64,000 bases of DNA from Bacillus rubiinfantis (GTDB lineage: Bacteria; Bacillota; Bacilli; Bacillales; Cytobacillaceae), in contig CCFE01000021.1 of the NCBI GenBank assembly GCA_000752035.1, forward strand, positions 408,868 through 472,867, read 5' to 3'. A program made the position numbers and the translations under genes. Every line of letters begins with the position of its first letter. Position 1 is the stretch's first letter. A model generated the notes under the pieces. The model made no database searches, was not told where the DNA came from, and worked only from the letters and a program-made list of their open reading frames with translations. Below, piece by piece: positions 51,982 through 61,197 of the stretch.

Positions 51982-52656
51982 ATGACTTTTTCGGTTGCCG
52001 GAAGATGTGCAATTACCGGGGCACTAGGAGTGGTGGTAACTTCTAGCAGTCCATCTGTTGGGGCTAGATGTCCATGGGTTAAAGTGGGTGTCGGGGCTGT
52101 CTTAACACAAAATGTAACCGATCCCAGATTGGCAACTATTGGTCTTACAGTGTTAGAAAATGGTTTTGATGCACAATCAGCTATTCGATCGATGAAGGAA
52201 GCTTCACCATTTCCAGAGTATAGACAACTCGCTGTAGTAGATTCAAATGGAAACTCAGCAGTTTTTACTGGTAATAAAGCTCTTGGTGTTCATGGAGAGT
52301 TTATTGACAAAAATGTCGCTAGTATTGGAAACCTTCTTAGCAATCCTGCAATTCCTGAAGAAATGGGACGTGAATTCCTCCGTACAGACGGCCAACCACT
52401 AGCTGAAAGGCTGATAGCAGCGATTGAAAAAGGCTATAAAATGGGTGGAGAGCTTGATAAAGAGCATTCTATTGCATTGCTTATATTTACAGATGAATTT
52501 TTCCCATATGTTGATTTACGGGTAGACTATAGTGATCAGCCACTTGAAGATCTTAAGAGACTTTGGGAAATCTATGGACCTCAAGCAAATGATTATAAAG
52601 TAAGGGCTGTGTATCCTGAATTGGCGCCGTCCTATGGTGTAAAAGGTGACGAGTAA
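51982..52656 (+). CDS. DUF1028-family (Ntn-hydrolase-like) protein
   Basis: A 224-residue DUF1028 protein starting MTFSVAGRCAITGALGVVVT, with the conserved GVGAVLTQNVTDPRL and GNLLSNPAIPEEM. The family is thought to have an N-terminal-nucleophile hydrolase-like fold and often sits beside RidA and carbamoyl hydrolases. ATG 51982 follows AAGGGGGG. It shares promoter 3 with RidA, 30 bases upstream, and is closed by a terminator. Confidence 0.87.
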   Translation: MTFSVAGRCAITGALGVVVTSSSPSVGARCPWVKVGVGAVLTQNVTDPRLATIGLTVLENGFDAQSAIRSMKEASPFPEYRQLAVVDSNGNSAVFTGNKALGVHGEFIDKNVASIGNLLSNPAIPEEMGREFLRTDGQPLAERLIAAIEKGYKMGGELDKEHSIALLIFTDEFFPYVDLRVDYSDQPLEDLKRLWEIYGPQANDYKVRAVYPELAPSYGVKGDE

Positions 52657-52679
52657 GGAGGGTTAAATGATAGATTTTG

Positions 52680-52720
52680 TAAAACACATGAGCTTTAAAG
52701 AATCTCATGTGTTTTTTTCA
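52680..52720 (+). terminator. Terminator after the DUF1028 gene
   Basis: The 12-base stem AAAACACATGAG / CTCATGTGTTTT is followed by T7. It separates the RidA operon from promoter 4. Confidence 0.9.
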
Positions 52721-52792
52721 TCTAACAGTAAAAATAAAAATCTAAATAAGGACATAATTATTCTGAACAATCAGAAATGTTATAGAAACTTA

Positions 52793-52856
52793 TTGACAAA
52801 GATTTTAATCGCCAGATATGATTCTATTAATTAATTAAAAATTTAGAGTATTCTAT
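52793..52856 (+). promoter_or_regulatory. Promoter 4 (weaker operator match), NCS1 permease operon
   Basis: TTGACA (52793) -18- TATGAT (52817). The region after the -10 is AT-rich and shows only a diverged operator, AATTAATT and TATTCTAT at the expected spacing, so control by the same regulator is uncertain here. Confidence 0.6.
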
Positions 52857-52884
52857 AATTACCTTCAAAAGGAGTTGTTAATAA

Positions 52885-54264
52885 TTGAAGATAGAGAATC
52901 ATTTTATAGATTTTATTCCAGAGTCTGAACGGCATGGAAGTGTGAAAAACTTGTTTTCAGTCTGGTTTAGTGCGAATATGCACATTTTAACAATCGTAAC
53001 CGGTGCACTTGCTATTGTGTTTGGTTTGAATCTATTTTGGGCAGTTGTTTCAATACTTTTAGGGAATTTAATTGGTGCCATTTTTATGGCTACCCATTCT
53101 GTTCAGGGGCCGAACCTTGGAATACCACAAATGATTCAAAGCCGGGCACAATTTGGTGTTATTGGCGCTATCATTCCCTTGGTAATCGTTGTGGTAATGT
53201 ATATCGGTTTTTTTGCTAGTAATGCGGTAGTTAGTGCTCAGGCATTATCTAGTGCCTCGTCGCTACCTATCAATGTTGCAATTATATTCATTTGTACAAC
53301 TGGATTTATAATTGCATTCTATGGTTATGATTTGATTCATAAGGTTGTAAAATATTTAACTTTCGCCTTTATAATCGTATTTTTCTTTGTTACGATTGCT
53401 GCTTTTAGACTTGAACTCCCAGTAGGAAGCTGGTCTCCTGGTAATTTCCAAATTGCCCCGTTTCTTTTAGGTGTCAGTGTTTTTGCTGCATGGCAGTTAC
53501 TGTATGCACCGTATGTGGCAGATTATTCACGCTATCTCCCATCTAAGACGGCTGCCTCGAAAACTTTTTTTTATTCCTATACAGGTACTGTTATAGGAAC
53601 TGTTTGGATGATGGTTTTAGGTGCAGTCCTTGCTACAGCTATCCCCAATTTCCTGGATAATCCTGGTGAAGGAGTTGCCCTGTTACTCGGTCCAGTGTTT
53701 GTGCCAATAATTTATGCAATTATCATTGTGGGGCTTGCCTGTATAAATGGGCTTAATCTTTATGGAGCCTTTATGTCAATCACCACGATTATTGAAACCG
53801 CAATTAAGTTAAAGGGCACTATCCAAACAAGATTTACTATCATGTTTAGCTGCTTAATCATCTGCGGTGCTTTGGCGATATGGGGGAATGGGGATTTCCT
53901 AAACAACTTTACAAATTTAATATTGTTTCTTTCCTATTTTATGTTTCCATGGACTACCATCAATCTCATCGATTACTACTTTTTAAAAAAAGGAAACTAC
54001 GATGTCAAAGCGCTTTTTGACTTGAATGGCAAATATGGCAAGTTTAATTGGATTGCAATAGGATCTTATATTATTGCCATCTTGGCTGAAATTCCTTTCA
54101 TTAACAGTTCTTTTTATGTAGGTCCGTTTGTTGATAAGTTAGATGGAATAGATTTTGCGTGGATCATAGGTTTGTTTGTTCCCGTTATACTCTACTACTA
54201 TCCTATGAAAAAATTTAAGAGTTCAATAAACTCACTTAGTCCCAGTAAACAAGTAAAAATTTAA
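52885..54264 (+). CDS. NCS1-family nucleobase/hydantoin/allantoin-type permease
   Basis: A 459-residue, 12-helix cation symporter of the NCS1 family (FGLNLFWAVVSILLGNLIGA, then GPNLGIPQMIQSRAQFGV in loop 2-3, and YVADYSRYLPSKT). Known substrates are cytosine, uracil, allantoin, hydantoin and thiamine. TTG 52885 follows AAAAGGAG. It strengthens the case that the cluster's substrate or an intermediate is a small N-heterocycle. It is cotranscribed with the amidohydrolase 50 bases downstream. Confidence 0.88.
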   Translation: MKIENHFIDFIPESERHGSVKNLFSVWFSANMHILTIVTGALAIVFGLNLFWAVVSILLGNLIGAIFMATHSVQGPNLGIPQMIQSRAQFGVIGAIIPLVIVVVMYIGFFASNAVVSAQALSSASSLPINVAIIFICTTGFIIAFYGYDLIHKVVKYLTFAFIIVFFFVTIAAFRLELPVGSWSPGNFQIAPFLLGVSVFAAWQLLYAPYVADYSRYLPSKTAASKTFFYSYTGTVIGTVWMMVLGAVLATAIPNFLDNPGEGVALLLGPVFVPIIYAIIIVGLACINGLNLYGAFMSITTIIETAIKLKGTIQTRFTIMFSCLIICGALAIWGNGDFLNNFTNLILFLSYFMFPWTTINLIDYYFLKKGNYDVKALFDLNGKYGKFNWIAIGSYIIAILAEIPFINSSFYVGPFVDKLDGIDFAWIIGLFVPVILYYYPMKKFKSSINSLSPSKQVKI

Positions 54265-54314
54265 AATCAAAGTAAGATACTGGATTATCTAATAATTTCA
54301 TCTGAAGGAGTGTT

Positions 54315-55943
54315 ATGATGTTGCAGGCTGATTTGTTGATTACTAGTAATGTGGTTTTTACTGGACTATCTGAGTTCCCCGAACCAGCAGCTATCGCTAT
54401 AAAGGGGAATAAAATTATCAAGATAGCTCCAATTGAAAAAATAAGCACAATGGTAAGTGAGAAAACAAAAATTTATCATTTTGAGAATGAATTAATCATG
54501 CCTGGTTTTCACGATTTCCATCTTCATTTGATGATGGCCGGTCTGCAATTAGTCAGTGTTGATCTAGCTGCTGTGAAATCCGAGGAAGAGGCGGCAAGAA
54601 AAGTATATGAATTTGCCATGGAATATCCTGAGGATGAATGGATAATAGGAATGCAATGGGATTCGGGCTATTGGAGTCCGCAACAAATGCCAACTCGAAA
54701 CTCATTGGATAAACTTCTACCGGATAGGCCCGTTTTTTTACTGCATGCTGAAGGACATTTTGCTTGGCTGAATAGTAAGGCGCTTGAAGTTTTACAAATT
54801 AATGATGACACACCAAATCCTGCTTTCGGGAGCTATGAAAAAGCAAATGGTACATTAACTGGTATCTTGTTTGAAAATGCGGTCACAAGAGCATCCGAAA
54901 TCGCTTTAAATTTTTCAAAGAAAAAAAAGGCTGTTATCCTAAAAAATTTCATAGAAGTTGCGGTCGAATATGGGATTACATCCGTTAATGACTTGTTTGC
55001 ACCGTTTGATGAGATTCTGCGTGACTATGAATTGTTAAAGGAAATGGATCGTTTTAATGAATTGTTTGTAAGAATTCATTTTACGCCAGAAATAAAGGAG
55101 GATCTTACGTCCCTAAGAATGTTGAAAAAAGAGGTAGCCTCCAGCAAATTGCAATTTTCTGGTCTAAAAGGTTTTCTTGATGGAGTCATTACCGGACATA
55201 CTGCGTATTTAAACAGTCCCTATGCTGATAAACCTGGATTTAGAGGAGAGCCTGCTATTCCGCTAGATAAACTAAAAAAGATGGTTGTAAATGCGGATAG
55301 GGAAGGATTCAGAATTCGTTTCCATGCAGTTGGTGATGGAGCGGTTAGACTGGCGCTTGATGTTTTTGAAGAAGCAAGAAAAATCAATGGCAAGAGAGAT
55401 TCTCGGCATACAATTGAACATATTGATATTATTGCGTCAAATGACATTGCGCGATTTAAGGAGCTTGATGTTATTGCCTCATTTCAACCTGATTTAGTTG
55501 CCATCGTTGAGCGGGGTGTATATGAAGCCAAGTTAGGAAAGGAACGAATGGATAACGCCTTTCCAATTCAAACATTTCTCCATTCGGGAGCCAAGATTGC
55601 TTTCGGCACTGATACTCCCATTGCCCGAACACTTAATCCATTAACCCAAATATATTCAGCGGTTGCACGAATTGACAGCAGTGGAGAAACGATTTGGAAC
55701 AAAAATGAACGTATTACCTTATCAGATGCATTAAAGGCCTATACCATTGGTTCAGCCTATGGAAGTTTTCGAGAGTCCGAACTAGGTACATTGGAAGAAG
55801 GGAAACTTGCAGATCTGGTCGTATTAGATAGGAATATCTTCTCTACTCCAATTGAAGAAATACTTGAAACAAAAGTAAAAATGACGATAACAGATGGAAA
55901 AATTGTATTTACTCAGGATGAATCGGTACTTTCAACTATTTAA
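54315..55943 (+). CDS. YtcJ-like metal-dependent amidohydrolase
   Basis: A 542-residue amidohydrolase-3 family enzyme with MPGFHDFHLHLMMAG as the first metal motif. Further conserved blocks are LHAEGHFAWLNSKALE, RFHAVGDGAVRLALDVF, HTIEHIDII and FGTDTPIART. ATG 54315 follows GAAGGAG. It may open a cyclic amide or imide, in the manner of hydantoinase or dihydropyrimidinase relatives. The family is shared with the protein at 22114. Confidence 0.85.
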   Translation: MMLQADLLITSNVVFTGLSEFPEPAAIAIKGNKIIKIAPIEKISTMVSEKTKIYHFENELIMPGFHDFHLHLMMAGLQLVSVDLAAVKSEEEAARKVYEFAMEYPEDEWIIGMQWDSGYWSPQQMPTRNSLDKLLPDRPVFLLHAEGHFAWLNSKALEVLQINDDTPNPAFGSYEKANGTLTGILFENAVTRASEIALNFSKKKKAVILKNFIEVAVEYGITSVNDLFAPFDEILRDYELLKEMDRFNELFVRIHFTPEIKEDLTSLRMLKKEVASSKLQFSGLKGFLDGVITGHTAYLNSPYADKPGFRGEPAIPLDKLKKMVVNADREGFRIRFHAVGDGAVRLALDVFEEARKINGKRDSRHTIEHIDIIASNDIARFKELDVIASFQPDLVAIVERGVYEAKLGKERMDNAFPIQTFLHSGAKIAFGTDTPIARTLNPLTQIYSAVARIDSSGETIWNKNERITLSDALKAYTIGSAYGSFRESELGTLEEGKLADLVVLDRNIFSTPIEEILETKVKMTITDGKIVFTQDESVLSTI

Positions 55944-56245
55944 TGTCTGATAATGGAAAATTATTATATTGACTGATTTGATTCCGAATAATTTAAAAAT
56001 TAAAAATACTCCGTTGACAAACTGTATTAATGTTAGTATAGTACATTTAAGGACTATTTAATGATAAATTCCGTTAATAAGTGGAAAGGCGGTGGCAAAA
56101 GGATAGAATAGGAAATTGTATAGTTGAGTACTCCTCTAGTTTGTACCTTATTTTGCTTTGTTGTTACTATACACAAAGTGTGAATGAAGAAAATTTGTAA
56201 AAGTTTAGTTTGAAACCTTTTATAACGATTATGAGGAGGAAGTGA
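55944..56245. other. Intergenic region with promoter 5
   Basis: 302 bases. After promoter 5 and its operator (56014-56075) lies about 155 bases of AT-rich untranslated leader without a gene or terminator, up to the GAGGAGGAAG site of the NhaC gene. Confidence 0.6.
56014..56075 (+). promoter_or_regulatory. Promoter 5 with operator, NhaC-aminotransferase operon
   Basis: TTGACA (56014) -17- TATAGT (56037). The operator at 56048-56075 reads TAAGGACT - ATTTAATGATAA - ATTCCGTT. Confidence 0.7.
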
Positions 56246-57703
56246 ATGAAAAAGGAAAACAATCATAACGTGGATAAATTACCATCGGTTTGGGTTGCAT
56301 TAATTCCCATTGTTTTTATGGGCGTAACACTTGCCTATGGAATCGGTGTTTATGGTGCTGATCCACATGTACCGCTTTTGCTTAGTACGGTTGTCGCGGT
56401 ATTAGTTGCTTTAATACTGGGTCATTCATTTCATTCTATTGAAGAACAGATTACGAAAACGATAAGTGTTTCGATTAAAGCATTACTCATTTTAGTTATT
56501 ATTGGGGCGTTTATTGGTTCCTGGGTGGCGGCAGGAATTGTACCTTCTATGATTTATTACGGAATTGGGATATTGTCACCAACCTATTATCTGTTAACCG
56601 CTTGTGTCATTTCAGTTTTTGTGAGCATGGCTGGAAATGCATGGTTTGCTGCCGGGACAATTGGTGTTGCCTTAATGGGTATCGGCCAAGGATTAGGAAT
56701 TCCATTGCCAATGGTAGCTGGTGCGGTCGTTTCAGGTGTGTATTTCGGGGATAAAATGAGTCCGCTATCAGATGTGACAAACTTTACCTCAGCAGTTGTC
56801 GGAATCGACCTTTTTGATCATATCCGAAATCTTATGAATACAACATTACCGACACTCATTATTTCACTCCTTTTGTATACCTTTATTGGTTTTAAATTTC
56901 ACAGCGATGGTGCAAATTTATCACAGGCTGCGGAAATTCAGAAAATTCTTTCAGACAACTTTGTCATTTCACCTCTGTTATTAATTCCACTCCTAATCAT
57001 TGTTTTAATTTTTGTGTTAAAAATTCCTGCTATTCCTGGATTATCAATCGGAGTCATCATAGGAGCATTAGTTGCCGTATTCGTTCAGCAAGCACCGCTG
57101 GGTGATATGCTTTCGATTATGAACAATGGATTTACAATTGAAACCGGGAATGAAGTGACAGATGAACTCTTAAATCAGGGTGGAATCCAGAGTATGATGT
57201 ATACGGTTTCACTAATTCTCATTGCGTTATCATTTGGTGCTACTCTTGAAAAGGCAAGAATCTTGGAGGCCATTCTTGGTGCGTTACTTAATAGAGTAAA
57301 ACGAACAGGGAGCTTAATCTCAGCCACTGCTGGTACTTGTATTGCGTCAAATATTGTTGGCTGTGATCAGTTTATGTCTGTGGTCATACCAGGAAGAATG
57401 TATTTGAATGAATATAAGAAACGTGGGTTTCATCCAAAATTATTAGGCCGTACTTTGGAGGATTGTGGAACAGTCACAGCCTGTCTGCTTCCATGGACGA
57501 CGTGTGGAATTTTCATGTACTCAGTGCTGGGAGTTTCCGCACTTGAATATGCTCCATATGCGTTTTTCTGTTATTTAAGTACATTTGTGGCCATCACATA
57601 TGGATATTTTAATTTTAGGATTAACCGGCTATCTCCTGAGGAGCAGGCAGAAATGGGGATTGTCATCGACGGGACAAAAGAATCTAGCGTACCAACATCA
57701 TAG
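56246..57703 (+). CDS. NhaC-family Na+/H+ antiporter-like transporter
   Basis: A 485-residue membrane protein with about 11-12 helices. The segments GDKMSPLSDVTNFTSAVVGI and CDQFMSVVIPGRMY, then LEDCGTVTACLLPWTTCG, are NhaC signatures. ATG 56246 follows GAGGAGGAAG. Some NhaC-like proteins exchange organic ions (for example malate/lactate or amino acids) rather than only sodium. Its place in a catabolic operon suggests that kind of exchange. Confidence 0.88.
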   Translation: MKKENNHNVDKLPSVWVALIPIVFMGVTLAYGIGVYGADPHVPLLLSTVVAVLVALILGHSFHSIEEQITKTISVSIKALLILVIIGAFIGSWVAAGIVPSMIYYGIGILSPTYYLLTACVISVFVSMAGNAWFAAGTIGVALMGIGQGLGIPLPMVAGAVVSGVYFGDKMSPLSDVTNFTSAVVGIDLFDHIRNLMNTTLPTLIISLLLYTFIGFKFHSDGANLSQAAEIQKILSDNFVISPLLLIPLLIIVLIFVLKIPAIPGLSIGVIIGALVAVFVQQAPLGDMLSIMNNGFTIETGNEVTDELLNQGGIQSMMYTVSLILIALSFGATLEKARILEAILGALLNRVKRTGSLISATAGTCIASNIVGCDQFMSVVIPGRMYLNEYKKRGFHPKLLGRTLEDCGTVTACLLPWTTCGIFMYSVLGVSALEYAPYAFFCYLSTFVAITYGYFNFRINRLSPEEQAEMGIVIDGTKESSVPTS

Positions 57704-57777
57704 AGATTAATAGATACCAAGAAAATAGGTAATAGTTATATGAATTTTGCGAATGAAAAATTAGGAGGTTTTAAAGA

Positions 57778-59154
57778 ATGGCAAACTCACAAACTTTATC
57801 ACAAATTCAAGAACTAATTGAGATTGATAAGAAGTATTACTTACACCCGACAACGGTACCTAAGCAATTTTTAGAAAAAGGTCCAAAAATTATTTTTCAA
57901 GAGGGAAAAGGAATTAGGGTAACGGATATAAAAGGAGATACGTACATTGATGGTGTTTCCATGCTTTGGAATGTAAACTTGGGCCATGGAAATCAGGAGC
58001 TGGCACAAGCAGCCTATGCTCAATTAAGTAAAATTGCCTATAGCTCATCATTCTATAGTTATTCCAATCCAAATGCAGTTCATTTGGCTGAGAAGGTAGT
58101 TTCCATTGCCCCTGGAGATTTAAGTGCTATTTTCTATACTTCGGGCGGCTCGGAATCAAATGATACTGCTTTCAAATTAGCCAGGTTTTACTGGAATTTG
58201 AAGGGTCGGCCAACTAAGAAGAAAATTATCTCAATTACTCGCAGCTATCATGGAGCTACGGTTTCAGCTGGAACGGCAACCGGAATTGATGCATTTCATA
58301 GCTTCGCAGGTTCAAAGGATAGCGATATAATACATGCACGCGGACATGTTACGAATTGCGAACTGGGTGATAAAACCGATCCAAACTATGAAGGTTGTAT
58401 CCGTGATACCATCGAGAAGGTTGGTGCGGAAAATATCGCAGCCGTTATTTTAGAGCCAGTTCAAGGTGCAGGTGGTGTTCATGTTTCTCCAGACGGTTAC
58501 TTAAAAGCTGTAAGAGACCTATGTACAGCAAATGATATTTTATTAATTGCTGATGAAGTCATTTGTGGGTTTGGTCGCACTGGTAAATGGTTTGGCGTTG
58601 ATAATTGGGAAGTAGTACCTGATATCATGAGTGTGGCAAAAGGAATCACAAGCGGTTATGCTCAATTAGGCGGTGTATTAATTAACCAAGAAATTAGAGA
58701 GACCGTCGTAGAGTACGACCAAATCCTTGGACACGGATTCACGTATAGCGGGCATCCAACTGCCTGTGCTGTAGCGTTGAAAAACTTAGAAATTATCGAA
58801 CGAGACCATCTTGTTGAAAATGCAAAGAATATGGAGCAGGTTATAAAAAATGGCTTCAACTATTTAAGTGATAAACACAAACATTTTGCTAAACCAAGAT
58901 CTGTTGGATTGCTGGCTGGTTTTGATTTGCAAGCAGATCCTGATTCTGATACACCTTTTGAACAATCAATTCGTGCAGCGGCGTTTGTTGTAGAGCATTG
59001 CTTTAACAATAAATTAATCTTAAGGGCGGCTGATTTTGAAGAAGGAAAGAATATTGTTGCGATTGCACCACCTCTTATTATTAATAAAGAAGAAGTAGAA
59101 GAGATTATTAGTATTGTAGATGACGCATTAACCGCATTTGAAAAAACGCTTTAA
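57778..59154 (+). CDS. Class III omega-amino acid:pyruvate-type aminotransferase
   Basis: A 458-residue PLP aminotransferase. The PLP lysine is Lys288 (SVAKGITSGY), the cofactor Asp is Asp259 (IADEVICGFGR), and the phosphate loop is YTSGGSESNDTAFK. ATG 57778 follows TTAGGAGG. It is in the promoter 5 operon, 74 bases after NhaC. The family takes beta-alanine, GABA, beta-aminoisobutyrate or similar omega-amino compounds to semialdehydes, which the next gene could oxidise. It is clearly distinct from Tpa at 13938. Confidence 0.9.
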   Translation: MANSQTLSQIQELIEIDKKYYLHPTTVPKQFLEKGPKIIFQEGKGIRVTDIKGDTYIDGVSMLWNVNLGHGNQELAQAAYAQLSKIAYSSSFYSYSNPNAVHLAEKVVSIAPGDLSAIFYTSGGSESNDTAFKLARFYWNLKGRPTKKKIISITRSYHGATVSAGTATGIDAFHSFAGSKDSDIIHARGHVTNCELGDKTDPNYEGCIRDTIEKVGAENIAAVILEPVQGAGGVHVSPDGYLKAVRDLCTANDILLIADEVICGFGRTGKWFGVDNWEVVPDIMSVAKGITSGYAQLGGVLINQEIRETVVEYDQILGHGFTYSGHPTACAVALKNLEIIERDHLVENAKNMEQVIKNGFNYLSDKHKHFAKPRSVGLLAGFDLQADPDSDTPFEQSIRAAAFVVEHCFNNKLILRAADFEEGKNIVAIAPPLIINKEEVEEIISIVDDALTAFEKTL

Positions 59155-59229
59155 TCCCAATATGGCATGTCAGAGAGAATAGTCATTCATCTTTGGCATG
59201 TTTATTTTTTAGATAAGGAGTGGGTTTAA

Positions 59230-60711
59230 TTGACGAATCAAGTTCAAGAATTAAGCAGGAGGGTAATTGAGTTTTTAAAGGGACCGAAAAAGCTTTATAT
59301 AAATGGAGAGTTTGTGGAATCTGTCTCCTCAAAAATGTTTGATACGGTTAACCCGGCAAGTGGAGAAGTGTTGGCAAGCGTGTATGAAGCAGGAGTTGAG
59401 GATATCAATAAAGCCGTTAAGGCGGCAAAGGATGCGTTCGAAAAGGGACCATGGTCAAAAATGAGGCCTGCTGACAGAGGGCATCTTATTTATCAATTAG
59501 CTGACTTGATTGAAGAACATAAAGAAGAGCTGGCCCAATTGGACAGTTTAGATAATGGAAAGCCGATTAATGAAACGCGAGCCGTTGACCTGCCGGGAAC
59601 GATTGACCAATTTCGTTATTTCGCCGGATGGGCGACAAAAAACATGGGGCAGACTATTCCTGTATCTGATTCATTCTTAAATTATACACGCCATGAACCG
59701 GTTGGCGTTGTTGGACAAATTATTCCGTTTAATTTTCCCATCAATATGCTTTCCTGGAAAGTGGCTCCGGCACTTGCGGCTGGTTGTACCATCGTGTTGA
59801 AGCCGGCAGAACAGACGCCGTTATCCGCACTTTATTTTGCTGAACTGGTTGAAAAAGCAGGCTTCCCAGCTGGTGTTGTTAATATTGTACCGGGTTTTGG
59901 TGAGATTGCCGGTAATGCGCTAGTGGAGCACCCGGATGTTGCTAAAATTTCGTTTACCGGATCCACAGTGGTTGGGAAAAAAATAATGAAAAAAGCGGCT
60001 GACACGATGAAACGGCTGACCCTAGAGCTTGGAGGGAAATCCCCGAATATCATTTTACCGGATGCGGATTTGTCAAAAGCGATTCCTGGGGTTTTTAACG
60101 GCATCATGTTTAATCAGGGAGAGGTTTGCAGTGCCGGTTCCCGCGTTTATGTACATCGAAGCCAATACGATGAGGTTGTGGCAGGGATGGTAGAGCTGGC
60201 GAGGGAAGTGAAGCTGGGCAATGGTTTGGATGAAGTATCGACGATGGGACCGCTTGTCTCGAAGAAACAGCAGGAGCGTGTTTTTGAATTTATTAATATT
60301 GGGGTTAAAGAAGGTGCAAAAATTGCATTCGGTGGTGGAAAATCGGATACAGGATACTTCATTGAACCGACAATTTTTGTCAATGTGGAAGAACAGATGA
60401 CGATTGCCAGGGAAGAGATTTTTGGCCCAGTTGTTGTAGTGATGGTGTACGATTCAGTGGAGGAAGTGATTGAACGAGCTAATAACTCTCCATATGGGTT
60501 AGGTGCAGGGATTTGGACGGAAAATGTGAAAACGGCGCATAAAGTAGCCAATCAACTTAAATCTGGCAGTGTCTGGATTAATTGTTATGATGCGATTGAC
60601 CCAGCCTCCCCGTTTGGTGGTTATAAACAATCTGGCTTTGGAAGAGACTTAAGCGCCTATGCCCTTGAAAGTTATACTGAGGTAAAAAGTATTTGGGTAA
60701 ACTTGGATTAA
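59230..60711 (+). CDS. NAD(P)-dependent aldehyde dehydrogenase
   Basis: A 493-residue aldehyde dehydrogenase. The catalytic cysteine is Cys300 (NQGEVCSAGSR), the general base is Glu266 (LTLELGGKSPN), the cofactor loop is FTGSTVVGK, and the ending SPFGGYKQSGFGRDL is typical of the betaine/phenylacetaldehyde type. TTG 59230 follows AAGGAGTG. It follows the aminotransferase by 75 bases without a clear terminator and ends with a strong one, so it likely oxidises the semialdehyde made there. Confidence 0.93.
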   Translation: MTNQVQELSRRVIEFLKGPKKLYINGEFVESVSSKMFDTVNPASGEVLASVYEAGVEDINKAVKAAKDAFEKGPWSKMRPADRGHLIYQLADLIEEHKEELAQLDSLDNGKPINETRAVDLPGTIDQFRYFAGWATKNMGQTIPVSDSFLNYTRHEPVGVVGQIIPFNFPINMLSWKVAPALAAGCTIVLKPAEQTPLSALYFAELVEKAGFPAGVVNIVPGFGEIAGNALVEHPDVAKISFTGSTVVGKKIMKKAADTMKRLTLELGGKSPNIILPDADLSKAIPGVFNGIMFNQGEVCSAGSRVYVHRSQYDEVVAGMVELAREVKLGNGLDEVSTMGPLVSKKQQERVFEFINIGVKEGAKIAFGGGKSDTGYFIEPTIFVNVEEQMTIAREEIFGPVVVVMVYDSVEEVIERANNSPYGLGAGIWTENVKTAHKVANQLKSGSVWINCYDAIDPASPFGGYKQSGFGRDLSAYALESYTEVKSIWVNLD

Positions 60712-60720
60712 TAGCTGTCG

Positions 60721-60752
60721 AGCACCATGTTAATTTTTACATGGTGCTTTTT
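60721..60752 (+). terminator. Terminator after the aldehyde dehydrogenase
   Basis: The 10-base perfect stem AGCACCATGT / ACATGGTGCT with an 8-base loop is followed by T5. It marks the end of the catabolic cluster. Confidence 0.92.
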
Positions 60753-60810
60753 TCAATCCAGCAAAGAATGCTAAAATAGTGGCAGCAAAGATAAAGGAGT
60801 TAGTTACGAG

Positions 60811-61116
60811 ATGAACAAAACAGAGATCATTGCCAGAAGAATACTAGGTTGGAAGTTAAATCGTTGGGACCGCTGGTTTGATTATGAAAAGGGCGAGTTT
60901 ATTTCTGTCTCGGAATTTCAACCAGAGCAGCAGCTGGGGCATGCCTTTAGGATTGTGGCGAGAATGGAAGAACTAGGGTTCACCTATAAAACCGATGGCG
61001 CTACAATGGTATGCTTTGGCGATGTGTGTGAGACGGGCGAGACATTAGCCGAAGCGATTACCAATGCCGCTTTTGCGATTGCTGATAATTCCTCGGTCCC
61101 TGATGAATGGCTTTAA
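60811..61116 (+). CDS. Phage ABA-sandwich (BC1872-like) domain protein
   Basis: A 101-residue soluble protein. The start MNKTEIIARRILGWKLNRWD with aromatic residues, then FRIVARMEELGFTYK and ETLAEAITNAAFAIAD, fits the small phage-derived ABA-sandwich family seen in bacilli. ATG 60811 follows AAAGGAG. No other phage gene is nearby, so it is probably a domesticated or stray gene. Family assignment is tentative. Confidence 0.55.
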   Translation: MNKTEIIARRILGWKLNRWDRWFDYEKGEFISVSEFQPEQQLGHAFRIVARMEELGFTYKTDGATMVCFGDVCETGETLAEAITNAAFAIADNSSVPDEWL

Positions 61117-61197
61117 AAAGTTTATAGAAATAACTAGCTTGGCTTAAAAACTAGGATTATAGTTATAGTAGATATTGGTTCATCAGGGGGAAGCAGA

